DNA of 64,000 nucleotides, taken from CAYFZO01 sp965226235 (lineage in GTDB: Bacteria > Pseudomonadota > Gammaproteobacteria > Poriferisulfidales > Oxydemutatoraceae). The notes beneath the pieces are model-generated. The model worked only from the letters and a program-made list of their open reading frames with translations, was not told where the DNA came from and searched no databases. How positions within the stretch are numbered: the stretch's first letter is position 1; every line of letters starts with the position of its first letter. Shown here piece by piece: positions 9,330 through 16,445 of the stretch. The stretch is from NCBI GenBank assembly GCA_965226235.1, contig OZ245335.1, positions 186,001 through 250,000 of the forward strand, given 5' to 3'. Position numbers and translations under genes: made by a program.

Positions 9330-12215
9330 TTAGCCGGTATTCTTCATACCGGTTGCGATGGCGTTGATGGTGCGTAACAGCGGCGACAGGTACGGGTTAT
9401 CCTCGTGCGTATTCCTGTCCTCTTTCCGGGATTTCTCCAGAATTTTTTCCTGTCTGCGATACTGGCGCAACAGCATGATCTGGATGTGGTTGAGGGGAGA
9501 AAGGTAAGGGTCGCGCCTTTGTACGGACAGCATCACCGGCGGCTGATTTTCCAACAACTGATTCAGTTGGCTGATTAACAGCACGTATTTTTCCGTGCGG
9601 TGGTACTCCAGGAGAATTTTCCGGTAGATATCGGTAGCGGTGCGTTTTTCCGTACACAGTCGGGAGTATTCCTGGGCGATGTCCATGTTCGCTTTGCTCA
9701 ACACCAGGTGCATGTTATCGATCAAGGTGCGGAAAAAAGGCCATCTTGTGTAGAGGTCACGCAATTTGTCCAGGTTGTTTGCGTCGCCACCATGGTAGCT
9801 TTCCAGTGCGTAACCGAGACCGTACCAGGCAGGCAGCGTGTGCCGGGATAATGACCAGCCGAATACCCAGGGAATTGCGCGAATGGATTTCCTTGAGCGG
9901 TCGGTCATTTTCCGGTGCGTTGGCCTGGAGCCGATGTTCATCTCGCCGATTTCTATCACTGGGGTCGCTTCATAGAAATAATCGAGAATTCCCTCGGAAT
10001 CATCGATCAGATCACGGTAGAACCGTTCTCCTGACTCGCTGAGTTCTTGGGCGATTTTTAGGTCGCCGCTACGGTCTCCGTCGCATTTTTCAACCAGGTT
10101 TCTACTGGCGCCGATCAACCCTGAGAGCGACGTAATCAAGCTGGACGTTGCAGTTTCCGGGTCGCTGTATTTATTTGATAACACCTCGCCCTGTTCGGTG
10201 AGTTTGATTTGCCCGTTTACGGTACCGGGTGGTTGCGCCAGAATCGCTTTGTGGGTGGGGCCACCGCCACGTCCGACGGTTCCGCCACGCCCGTGGAAGA
10301 TGCGGCAGCGTACGCCGTGGCGTTGGGTCGTATGGTTGATTTTGATCTGTGCCTGGTATAACTGCCACGCCGAGGCCAGAATACCGCCGTCTTTGCACGA
10401 GTCCGAGTAACCAAGCATGATTTCCTGGACACCGCCGCTGAGCTTGAGCAGTTTCTTGTAGGTATCGTTTTCAAGCAGGCGATCGAGCACGGTTTCAATG
10501 TTCTTCAGATCGCCAATCGTCTCGAAAAGCGGCGAGGGGCGGATGTGACAGTAGTGGTTTCCTGTATTGTCACGACCGATCAGTTTCTCGATCTTTCCCA
10601 GTAGCATGACTTCGAGTACATGGCTGGCTTCGCTGGTCATTGAAATGACAAAATTGCCTACCGTTTGCAGAGAAATATTTTCAATCGCGGTTCGCGCGCA
10701 GGCGAAGGCTTCCAGGGTTGTGCGCGCCTGGTTCGCCAGGCGAGACTTGTTCAATTCCGGTAGCTCGGCGTTGAGTGCGTCGGTCAGCATTTTGACCCTC
10801 GACTCTTCAGGCATTGCGGTGTACTCGTCGGTGTAGCCCCAGTGCTTGAAAATTTCGCCAACTGCCGCGGAGAAATTTCTTGACTCATCTCGCAAATCGA
10901 GCTTGGCCAGGTGGAACCCGAAAGTTTCAACCAGCCGGATCAGGTCCTTGAGTGCGCCATCGGCGATGTTTTTATCTCCATGTTGACGTAGCGACGAGGA
11001 CAGTAGCCGCAAATTGTCAAGGAACTGGTATTCCGAGTGGTATGCATATTCCGGTAGCGCCGATATCTTGGGGAAAGTGGAGTTCGTCCGCTCCTGGCGT
11101 AGCTGCAGGCGATAGCGCATGACCGCCAAGTGCCTGCGGTACGGTTCTTTCAAATAGGTTTCGGGTTGGTTTCTGAATGCTGCCCGGGCGATCTCTCGTT
11201 GGGACTCCGCCAGTATGATGAAGTTTTCCGACGGTTTGATCAGGTTGTTGGAATGCGTCAGAACATTGATCAGTTCATCGAGGCGGCGTATGTATTCTTC
11301 AAGGATCACCAGCGATTGGATTCTGTAGGTTTTGTTGGTCACTTCTGTTGTGACGTAAGGGTTTCCGTCTCGGTCCCCGCCAATCCACGAGCCGAAGCTG
11401 ATCACCCTCGGAACTATAATTCCGCTGTCCGGATAGACCTCGTCGATTGCCTGTTCCAGCGCGCGGTAGACCATGGGGATCGCGCTGAAGAGTGAAGTTT
11501 TGAAGTAGTACAGTCCGTTGATTACCTCGGCTTCCACCATTGGTTTGTTCAACCGTACTTCGTTGGTTTTCCAGAGAATCTGGATAATGTCCATCAGTTG
11601 CTGGTGTATTTCCGCTTTTGCTCGCGTGTTCAGCTTCTTGTGGTCGAGTTCCCTCGAAGTCAGTAGCAGTTGTCTCAGTAACTGCATGATGGTGCGTCTT
11701 TTTGCTTCGGTTGGGTGTGCCGTGAATACCGGCTGGTACGAAAGGTGATTCAGCAGGATCTGAAATTGACTGGCGTCGATTCCCGCGTCAGCCAGTTGTC
11801 TCAATGTATCGGTGAAGGATGCGTCGTATTGGAGGTCCGCTTCGGCTACGTTGGCAAGGTCGAAGTAGATGGAAAAGGCGCGAATGATGTGTTCCAAAGT
11901 CTCCAGGTCGAGCTTTTCGATATAACGCATCAAGACGGCACGCCTTTTGGCAGAATCTTCTTTCTGCAGCCTGATGAATGTCCTGCGCAATCGCTCGACC
12001 GCGGTAAATACCTGCATGCCAGCCTGTTCCTGGATGACTATGCCGAGCAGGTTGCCAAACAGCTTTACGCGAGCGCGGAGTCTCTTGTCTGCCTTGGTGA
12101 TGTCGGGCAGATGCGGTGCGCCACGGTTGTGGCTTGGGGAGGGAAGTTCTTTTGTGGATGAGTGGACTTCAATGCGCAGATTTGGATCGTCTTTGCGTAT
12201 ATCTGGGTTCGTCAT
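9330..12215 (-). CDS. ppc: Phosphoenolpyruvate carboxylase
   Basis: 961 residues from the preferred ATG (983 from GTG 12281). It adds bicarbonate to PEP to give oxaloacetate, refilling the TCA cycle. Both family signatures are intact: VFTAHPTEAKRRT with the catalytic His, and MLGYSDSCKDGG with the essential Lys. The fully conserved C-terminal NTG-COOH that lines the active site is present (ATGMKNTG). The N-terminus is some 40-60 residues longer than in E. coli PEPC before homology starts (LRARVKLFGNLLG), and is polar, perhaps not folded. It is on the opposite strand between panD and the accessory island, where pgi would be expected in many relatives. Confidence 0.95.
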   Translation of the reverse strand: MTNPDIRKDDPNLRIEVHSSTKELPSPSHNRGAPHLPDITKADKRLRARVKLFGNLLGIVIQEQAGMQVFTAVERLRRTFIRLQKEDSAKRRAVLMRYIEKLDLETLEHIIRAFSIYFDLANVAEADLQYDASFTDTLRQLADAGIDASQFQILLNHLSYQPVFTAHPTEAKRRTIMQLLRQLLLTSRELDHKKLNTRAKAEIHQQLMDIIQILWKTNEVRLNKPMVEAEVINGLYYFKTSLFSAIPMVYRALEQAIDEVYPDSGIIVPRVISFGSWIGGDRDGNPYVTTEVTNKTYRIQSLVILEEYIRRLDELINVLTHSNNLIKPSENFIILAESQREIARAAFRNQPETYLKEPYRRHLAVMRYRLQLRQERTNSTFPKISALPEYAYHSEYQFLDNLRLLSSSLRQHGDKNIADGALKDLIRLVETFGFHLAKLDLRDESRNFSAAVGEIFKHWGYTDEYTAMPEESRVKMLTDALNAELPELNKSRLANQARTTLEAFACARTAIENISLQTVGNFVISMTSEASHVLEVMLLGKIEKLIGRDNTGNHYCHIRPSPLFETIGDLKNIETVLDRLLENDTYKKLLKLSGGVQEIMLGYSDSCKDGGILASAWQLYQAQIKINHTTQRHGVRCRIFHGRGGTVGRGGGPTHKAILAQPPGTVNGQIKLTEQGEVLSNKYSDPETATSSLITSLSGLIGASRNLVEKCDGDRSGDLKIAQELSESGERFYRDLIDDSEGILDYFYEATPVIEIGEMNIGSRPTHRKMTDRSRKSIRAIPWVFGWSLSRHTLPAWYGLGYALESYHGGDANNLDKLRDLYTRWPFFRTLIDNMHLVLSKANMDIAQEYSRLCTEKRTATDIYRKILLEYHRTEKYVLLISQLNQLLENQPPVMLSVQRRDPYLSPLNHIQIMLLRQYRRQEKILEKSRKEDRNTHEDNPYLSPLLRTINAIATGMKNTG

Positions 12216-12330
12216 AAGTTTTTGCGCATGCTCGGTACCGAACCACCATTTTAGCAAATTCAGACCGAATGCATTTTGCACCTGTGGGGGGCAGAAACAA
12301 TGTCCTCTTCCGGGCTGTTTGGCGGTCTTG

Positions 12331-12371
12331 CATCATGTTGCAGGGGCGACGCATGCGTCGCCCTTGTGCAC
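12331..12371. repeat. Partial copy of palindromic dispersed repeat (left border of unit 1)
   Basis: Contains the palindrome GGGCGACGCATGCGTCGCCC (12344-12363) followed by TTGTGCAC. The same design with other arm bases recurs near 18113 and 21570. This copy directly abuts the left end of tandem unit 1 (12372). Confidence 0.6.
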
Positions 12372-12444
12372 TCCCGAAATCAAAAGAGGGCATTTTAGGA
12401 TTTGGCAAAGGTGACATTAAGGCTTTTGGCTAACAGATTTATTT

Positions 12445-12483
12445 ATGGATTTGTCTCATGGATTTGTCTCATGGATTTGTCCA
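12445..12483 (+). repeat. 13-bp tandem repeat upstream of variable-protein gene 1
   Basis: Three head-to-tail copies of ATGGATTTGTCTC (the last ends in CCA) lie about 45 bp before the ATG. Unit 2 has two copies at 16376-16401. They sit where the promoter or 5' leader would be. Copy-number change would alter spacing by 13 bp. Confidence 0.75.
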
Positions 12484-12527
12484 TAATACAATTCATAGAC
12501 CTACTCATTACCCGGAGGATCTCCCCA

Positions 12528-12833
12528 ATGCGTCAAATGAGCTTGGCTGAAGCCGACTTCAAGAAATATCGCAAACCAACGCGCCGAGAGCAATTTCTCA
12601 ACGACATGGATCAGATTATTCTTCAGGTAATCCGGGCAGGGAACTTACCTTCTCTGTGTGGTATCAGGGGTAGGAAAATTGCAACGGCTTGCCTGTCGGC
12701 AGGTTTGTTGTCTGGCTTCTTTTTCCTGTCAGGTTCGACGGCGCTTGCATTTGGTCCGGACATGGCGACGCAGGACATGGTGAGGGTTGTGTCAGATGAG
12801 GGTCATGGTAGCGGCCCTGACTTCGACGGTTGA
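12528..12833 (+). pseudogene. 5' fragment of variable trypsin-FGE protein gene 1, cut by IS
   Basis: This is the original beginning of gene 1. ATG 12528 follows GGAGGAT with 8-nt spacing and encodes MRQMSLAEADFKKYRK, a long positively charged n-region and the hydrophobic signal segment CLSAGLLSGFFFLSG ending in ALA. The frame runs into the insertion element after GHGSG and stops 6 codons later at 12831. The same residues (from KKYRK on) are repeated to the right of the element because of the 255-bp target duplication. If made, the product would be a 101-residue secreted stub. Confidence 0.85.
12561..12815 (+). repeat. 255-bp direct repeat flanking the IS, left copy (target duplication)
   Basis: Base-for-base identical by eye to 14708-14962. 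It starts at AAGAAATATCGC and ends at GGTAGCGGC, directly adjoining the terminal inverted repeats of the insertion element. Unit 2 has this segment only once, so the repeat arose with the insertion. IS1634-type elements are known to make long target duplications of variable length. Confidence 0.9.
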
Positions 12834-14707
12834 ATGAATCAAGTGATTGATTTCATTGGAGTTTAATTTCCAGCAAGGCACTACAATGCAGGGCTTGAGC
12901 CCTGTAGAACTATCAGACGAGTTCGAACGGAACCCGGGAATGCTTCAAACCCATCACCTGGTAAATCTTCTCCGCCTCCCGGCTCACCGAGGAAGGAATA
13001 ACATAGCGCCGCCTCGTGCCCAGATGCTCCAGCACGCTGGACTGGACATGGAGCAGAGCCGTGCGGATAGCTTCCGGGGAAAGGCGGCGAGACTGAAGCT
13101 CGACACGGTAGGCCAGATGCCGCACGCACAGCAGAGCCATGAACGTGATTGCCAGATGCGCCCGGATGCGCGCGGGTGTCCAGTGAAAGATCGGTCGCAC
13201 CCGAAGGTCGTGCTTGCTGACCCGGAATGCCTCCTCCACCTGCCACAGGCCCCGGTAATGCCCCAGCACCTCTTCGGCCTCCATCTGCGTCAGGTTGGTC
13301 ACCACTCCGTGCAGGCCGTCCCAACGCTGTTCCTCTTCCACTTTCACTTGATCCACCTGCAGACGGCTGTCCCCTTCGATGTGCAGGTATTTCTTGTAGC
13401 CGTAGTTGTTCAGCAGGCTTTTCGGGTTTTGGCTCTTGCCGATTTTCTTGATCAACTTCTCCACCGCAACCTGCCGGTCCCGTGCGTCCTTTCGTGCCCG
13501 CACCGACGAATACCTCACCACCACGCGCCGACCGCGATGGTACAACTCCATCAGGCGACCTTCTCCTTGTGCACTCGCCCGGTAGCAGCTCGAATCCAGC
13601 AACTGCGCCTGCACACTCTTCGGAAGTTTTCGCAACCGGGCACCCACGATGTAATGCGCCTCGACTGACTCCAGCGCCTTGAGGTTCTCCTCGCTGAGCA
13701 TGCCCCGGTCCGCCACGATCACCACCCGGCGCAGGGTATGGCGCCGACGCATCCGCTCAATCACCGGAAGCAGGCTGTGGCCCTCGAAACTCGAACCCGG
13801 AAGCACTTCGTAACTGACCGGCAACCCTCTCGGCGTCACCACCAGTGCCAGCAACACCTGCGACTCCTTGAACTTGGCGTCCTTGCTGTAGCCCGGCTGC
13901 TTGAGTTCGTCCGCGACAAAGGACTCGAAGTACAGCGTCGTGCAATCGAAGAACAGCAAGTCCAGAGGCTCCGCCAGAAGCGATTCTGCCGCCGCCCCGG
14001 ACAGCCTCTGTAGCCGTTCGACCCGCGACGCATCCAACTGGTCCATCATGCGGTAGACCTTTTCCAAGGGAAGTCGCACCCCGAAATCCTCCTCCAGAAG
14101 GCGCACACTCGCCCGCTTGCTCTTCGGATTGGCGATGCGCGCCATCACGCACTGGAACAGGGCCTCGCTTGAGGCTCTATAGCGGGAAACCCGCAAGAGC
14201 CGGTGCAGGCCCAATTCCCGATAAATCTTCCCGTAGACCTCGTGGATGCCGCTGACCACTCGTTGCGTCTCGCGCAAGGCGCGCAGGTCCACCTTCATCG
14301 GGTGGGTTTGTGCTTGTTGCCGAGCCTCGCTGAGCTGCCGGGCCAGCTCTTCCTGGCTGAAGAGCGAGGCCTGTGTCTGCGTCTGGATGCCAACCTTGAT
14401 GAACTCGGCGAGTTCCTTCAGCCGCTCCAGTTCCTGGTCGTCCATGGCGATCCCGACATGGCGAATGATCTTCTGGCGCACCTGCGAGCCCTGGCGCAGG
14501 CTTTGGACGATCTGCACTGAGCGCCGGGGGCTGTTCGGGGTGCTTTTCACGCGAATGAACATGCGGACCATGATAGCGGATCAGAGCAGGAATGTAAAGC
14601 ATTAAAATCTACTAGGCACTACATCTGCCAACCCCGAAATGCACCCAAAAAACCCTTATTTATCAAGCCTCTTGAAATCTACAGATCCCCCAACCGTCGA
14701 AGTCAGG
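12816..14707. mobile_element. IS1634-type (IS4 superfamily) insertion sequence, 1892 bp
   Basis: Complete element bounded by perfect 17-bp inverted repeats: CCTGACTTCGACGGTTG at 12816-12832 and its complement CAACCGTCGAAGTCAGG at 14691-14707. It carries one transposase gene on the minus strand and is flanked by a 255-bp direct repeat of host sequence. It is inserted in variable-protein gene 1, just after the predicted trypsin-like GHGSG motif. All parts look intact, so it may be active. Confidence 0.92.
12913..14571 (-). CDS. IS1634-family DDE transposase
   Basis: 552-residue transposase. The DDE catalytic triad can be placed at D209 (FFDCTTLYFES), D288 (VIVADRGM) and E446 (YRGLWQVEEAFRVSK, the Y-R-E-K signature of IS4-like transposases, with K453). 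The FFDxTTLYFE block and overall length suggest the IS1634 family. No frameshift or stop is seen. ATG 14571 is the first start; its promoter must lie in the 136 bp between it and the element's right end. A 6-bp hairpin (CAGGGC/GCCCTG, 12895-12910) follows the stop. Confidence 0.93.
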   Translation of the reverse strand: MVRMFIRVKSTPNSPRRSVQIVQSLRQGSQVRQKIIRHVGIAMDDQELERLKELAEFIKVGIQTQTQASLFSQEELARQLSEARQQAQTHPMKVDLRALRETQRVVSGIHEVYGKIYRELGLHRLLRVSRYRASSEALFQCVMARIANPKSKRASVRLLEEDFGVRLPLEKVYRMMDQLDASRVERLQRLSGAAAESLLAEPLDLLFFDCTTLYFESFVADELKQPGYSKDAKFKESQVLLALVVTPRGLPVSYEVLPGSSFEGHSLLPVIERMRRRHTLRRVVIVADRGMLSEENLKALESVEAHYIVGARLRKLPKSVQAQLLDSSCYRASAQGEGRLMELYHRGRRVVVRYSSVRARKDARDRQVAVEKLIKKIGKSQNPKSLLNNYGYKKYLHIEGDSRLQVDQVKVEEEQRWDGLHGVVTNLTQMEAEEVLGHYRGLWQVEEAFRVSKHDLRVRPIFHWTPARIRAHLAITFMALLCVRHLAYRVELQSRRLSPEAIRTALLHVQSSVLEHLGTRRRYVIPSSVSREAEKIYQVMGLKHSRVPFELV

Positions 14708-15925
14708 AAGAAATATCGCAAACCAACGCGCCGAGAGCAATTTCTCAACGACATGGATCAGATTATTCTTCAGGTAATCCGGGCAGGGAACTTACCTTCT
14801 CTGTGTGGTATCAGGGGTAGGAAAATTGCAACGGCTTGCCTGTCGGCAGGTTTGTTGTCTGGCTTCTTTTTCCTGTCAGGTTCGACGGCGCTTGCATTTG
14901 GTCCGGACATGGCGACGCAGGACATGGTGAGGGTTGTGTCAGATGAGGGTCATGGTAGCGGCTTTATTATCAATGAAAATGGCCACATCGTAACCAATCA
15001 CCATGTGATCGAGGATGTGCTTCGGGAAGGGGAGCTTGAAGTCGTACCGGCAGGGTCGGGTACGCCCTATTCAGTCCAGAGCCACGATCTGGCTGTAGTA
15101 CGCGCTTCGGGTCTGGAGCTTCCTCCGTTGTCCCTTTCTCTGGCCGAGCCGAAGGTGGCGGAAGAAGAGAAGCGGCTGGCGCGGGAAGATCAGGTGAAGC
15201 AATTACTGGCTGAGGCGAAAGCGCCAGCCGGGGAGATGGTAGCGATTCCCGGGGGTAGTTTTCGCATGGGGGATTTGAGCGGCGATGGTGATGATGACGA
15301 GACTCCTGTGCATGTCGTGAGGATAGCGCCTTTCGAGATGGGGAAATACGAGGTGACGTTTTCGCAGTGGGATGCGTGTGTTGCGGACGGCGGGTGTTCC
15401 CGCGCGGACGACGGAGGCTTGGGGCGGGGCAACCGTCCGGTGATTGATGTTTCGTGGGACAAAGATGTTCAGGCGTTTATCGCCTGGTTGAATGCGAGGA
15501 CGGGTGGTGGCTACCGTTTACCGACGGAGTCTGAGTGGGAATATGCGGCGCGAGCCGGGAGCGAGAGCAAGTACAGTTGGGGGGACTTTATCGGGAACAA
15601 CCGTGCGAACTGCGCCCAGGGGCGCGAGGGGTGCGGCGACAAATGGAATAGTACTGCACCGGTGGGTTCATTTGCGCCGAACGCTTGGGGTTTGCACGAC
15701 ATGCACGGCAACGTACATGAGTGGGTAGAGGATTGCTGGAACTCCAGCTACGTGGGAGCGCCAAGTGACGGTAGTGCTTGGAGGAGCGGAACCTGTGGCC
15801 AGCGCGTGATTCGCGGCGGTTCCTGGGACTTCTACGCGTGGAACCTGCGTTCCGCGCTCCGGATCGGGGGCGCCCGTTCGGGCCGCGACTACTCCCTGGG
15901 GTTTCGATTGGCCAGAGACAAATAG
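14639..15925 (+). CDS. Variable trypsin-like/FGE-sulfatase secreted protein 1 (restarted inside IS end)
   Basis: 428-residue frame starting at ATG 14639 inside the IS end. Its first 23 residues are IS-derived and then rejoin the host gene at KKYRKPTRREQ, so only the native first 11 residues are replaced. Order: charged n-region; signal/TM segment CLSAGLLSGFFFLSGSTALA; degenerate trypsin/HtrA part (GHGSGFIINENGHIVTNHHV with the His, SHDLAVV with the Asp, no GxSG serine); a charged linker (AEEEKRLAREDQVKQLLAEA); then an FGE-sulfatase domain from EMVAIPGGSFRMGD to LGFRLARDK. The C-terminal 35 codons are a DGR variable region. The FGE catalytic cysteines are absent, so ligand binding is more likely than sulfatase activation. 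No ribosome site is seen at 14639, so expression is uncertain. Confidence 0.8.
   Translation: MHPKNPYLSSLLKSTDPPTVEVRKKYRKPTRREQFLNDMDQIILQVIRAGNLPSLCGIRGRKIATACLSAGLLSGFFFLSGSTALAFGPDMATQDMVRVVSDEGHGSGFIINENGHIVTNHHVIEDVLREGELEVVPAGSGTPYSVQSHDLAVVRASGLELPPLSLSLAEPKVAEEEKRLAREDQVKQLLAEAKAPAGEMVAIPGGSFRMGDLSGDGDDDETPVHVVRIAPFEMGKYEVTFSQWDACVADGGCSRADDGGLGRGNRPVIDVSWDKDVQAFIAWLNARTGGGYRLPTESEWEYAARAGSESKYSWGDFIGNNRANCAQGREGCGDKWNSTAPVGSFAPNAWGLHDMHGNVHEWVEDCWNSSYVGAPSDGSAWRSGTCGQRVIRGGSWDFYAWNLRSALRIGGARSGRDYSLGFRLARDK
14708..14962 (+). repeat. 255-bp direct repeat flanking the IS, right copy
   Basis: Identical to 12561-12815. It supplies the codons from KKYRK to GHGSG to the right-hand gene copy and therefore keeps the signal segment linked to the FGE domain despite the insertion. 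Confidence 0.9.
15791..15910 (+). other. DGR variable region VR1
   Basis: C-terminal codons of variable protein 1, aligned with VR2 (17565-17684). From 15791 to 15895 there are 26 base differences in 19 codons; 25 fall in codon position 1 or 2 and only one (TCC/TCT) in position 3. Variable codons nearly all end in C, as expected if the template has AAC. The invariant codons between them (CGC, GTG, GGC, GGT, TGG, CTG, CGT, TCC, GCG, CGG, TCG) hold no adenine. The surrounding frame RGGSW-x(n)-LRSA-x-R...R-LGFRLARD is the classic DGR target layout on the C-type lectin fold. Confidence 0.88.
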
Positions 15926-15990
15926 TTCGACGTTGCGATGCTGTATATTCTGCATAAAGGTATTCGACGATTTTCCTTTTCACTTTTATA

Positions 15991-16006
15991 CCGCCCGGCG
16001 CTTTTT
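15991..16006 (+). other. Collapsed terminator hairpin of unit 1
   Basis: CCGCCCGGCGC is followed at once by TTTTT. Unit 2 has the full hairpin at the same place (17772-17805). The right arm and loop appear to have been deleted here, so transcription may run on into the avd remnant in unit 1. Confidence 0.6.
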
Positions 16007-16020
16007 CGAGGAATTTTTCA

Positions 16021-16245
16021 ATGCCGCCTGATTCGCCCCTGCCCCGGGTTATCGACGACTGCCACGGATTGTTGAGATGGCTGATACCATTGCTGGACCA
16101 GTTTCCTCGCTCCCGGCGCTTTACCTTGGGCGAGCGTCTGGAAAGTGGGCTGCTGGATGTGCTCGAGGAATGCGTCGACGCCACCTACAGCAAGCACAAG
16201 CAGACTTGTGAATGCGTCACGGGTCCCCGTCTGTCCCACAGGTGA
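16021..16245 (+). pseudogene. avd: Truncated avd (DGR accessory variability determinant), copy 1
   Basis: 74-residue frame whose first 60 residues match the start of Avd-type four-helix-bundle proteins: a WLIPLLDQFPRSRRF block, TLGERLESGLLDVLEECVDATYS, then KHK. Intact Avd proteins are about 110-130 residues, form a pentamer that binds the DGR reverse transcriptase and template RNA, and are needed for mutagenic homing. The frame here ends after about two helices, where it enters the dispersed repeat (from about 16211). GAGGAA lies 8 nt before ATG 16021. Probably non-functional. Position after the target gene is the usual DGR order. Confidence 0.78.
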
Positions 16246-16300
16246 TGGCCGGCAGGCCATGTTGTCCCAGGTTGTGTCGCCCCTACGAATGCCACAGCCA
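16211..16300. repeat. Dispersed repeat copy at avd 1 truncation point
   Basis: Carries the conserved core CCCACAGGTGATGGCCGGCA followed by GGCCATGTTGT and TTGTGTCGCCCCTACGAATGC. The same core occurs at 18030-18060 and 21458-21500. It abuts avd copy 1 and the left end of unit 2. Confidence 0.7.
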
Positions 16301-16445
16301 TTCCCGAAATCAATAAGGGGGCATTTTGGTATTTGACAAAGGTGACATTAAGACTTTTGGCTAACAGATTTATTTATGGATTTGTCTCATGAATTTGTCC
16401 ATAATACAATTCATAGACCTACTCATTACCCGGAGGATCTCCCCA

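Larger units (their letters stand above)
12372..16270 (+). repeat. Tandem segmental duplication, unit 1 (interrupted by IS)
   Basis: Unit 1 of a direct duplication. It contains a leader, the variable-protein gene, and a truncated avd, and matches unit 2 (16302-18060) from TCCCGAAATCA onward. Without the 1892-bp insertion element and its 255-bp duplication, unit 1 would be about 1.75 kb, the same as unit 2. Identity is very high outside the C-terminal variable region: over the avd remnants only one base in about 200 differs. Confidence 0.85.

Noticed and set aside
12847..13668. 273-codon open frame antisense to the IS transposase
   Set aside because: The transposase on the minus strand has the full DDE triad; the plus frame is Pro/His/Leu-rich and matches nothing.
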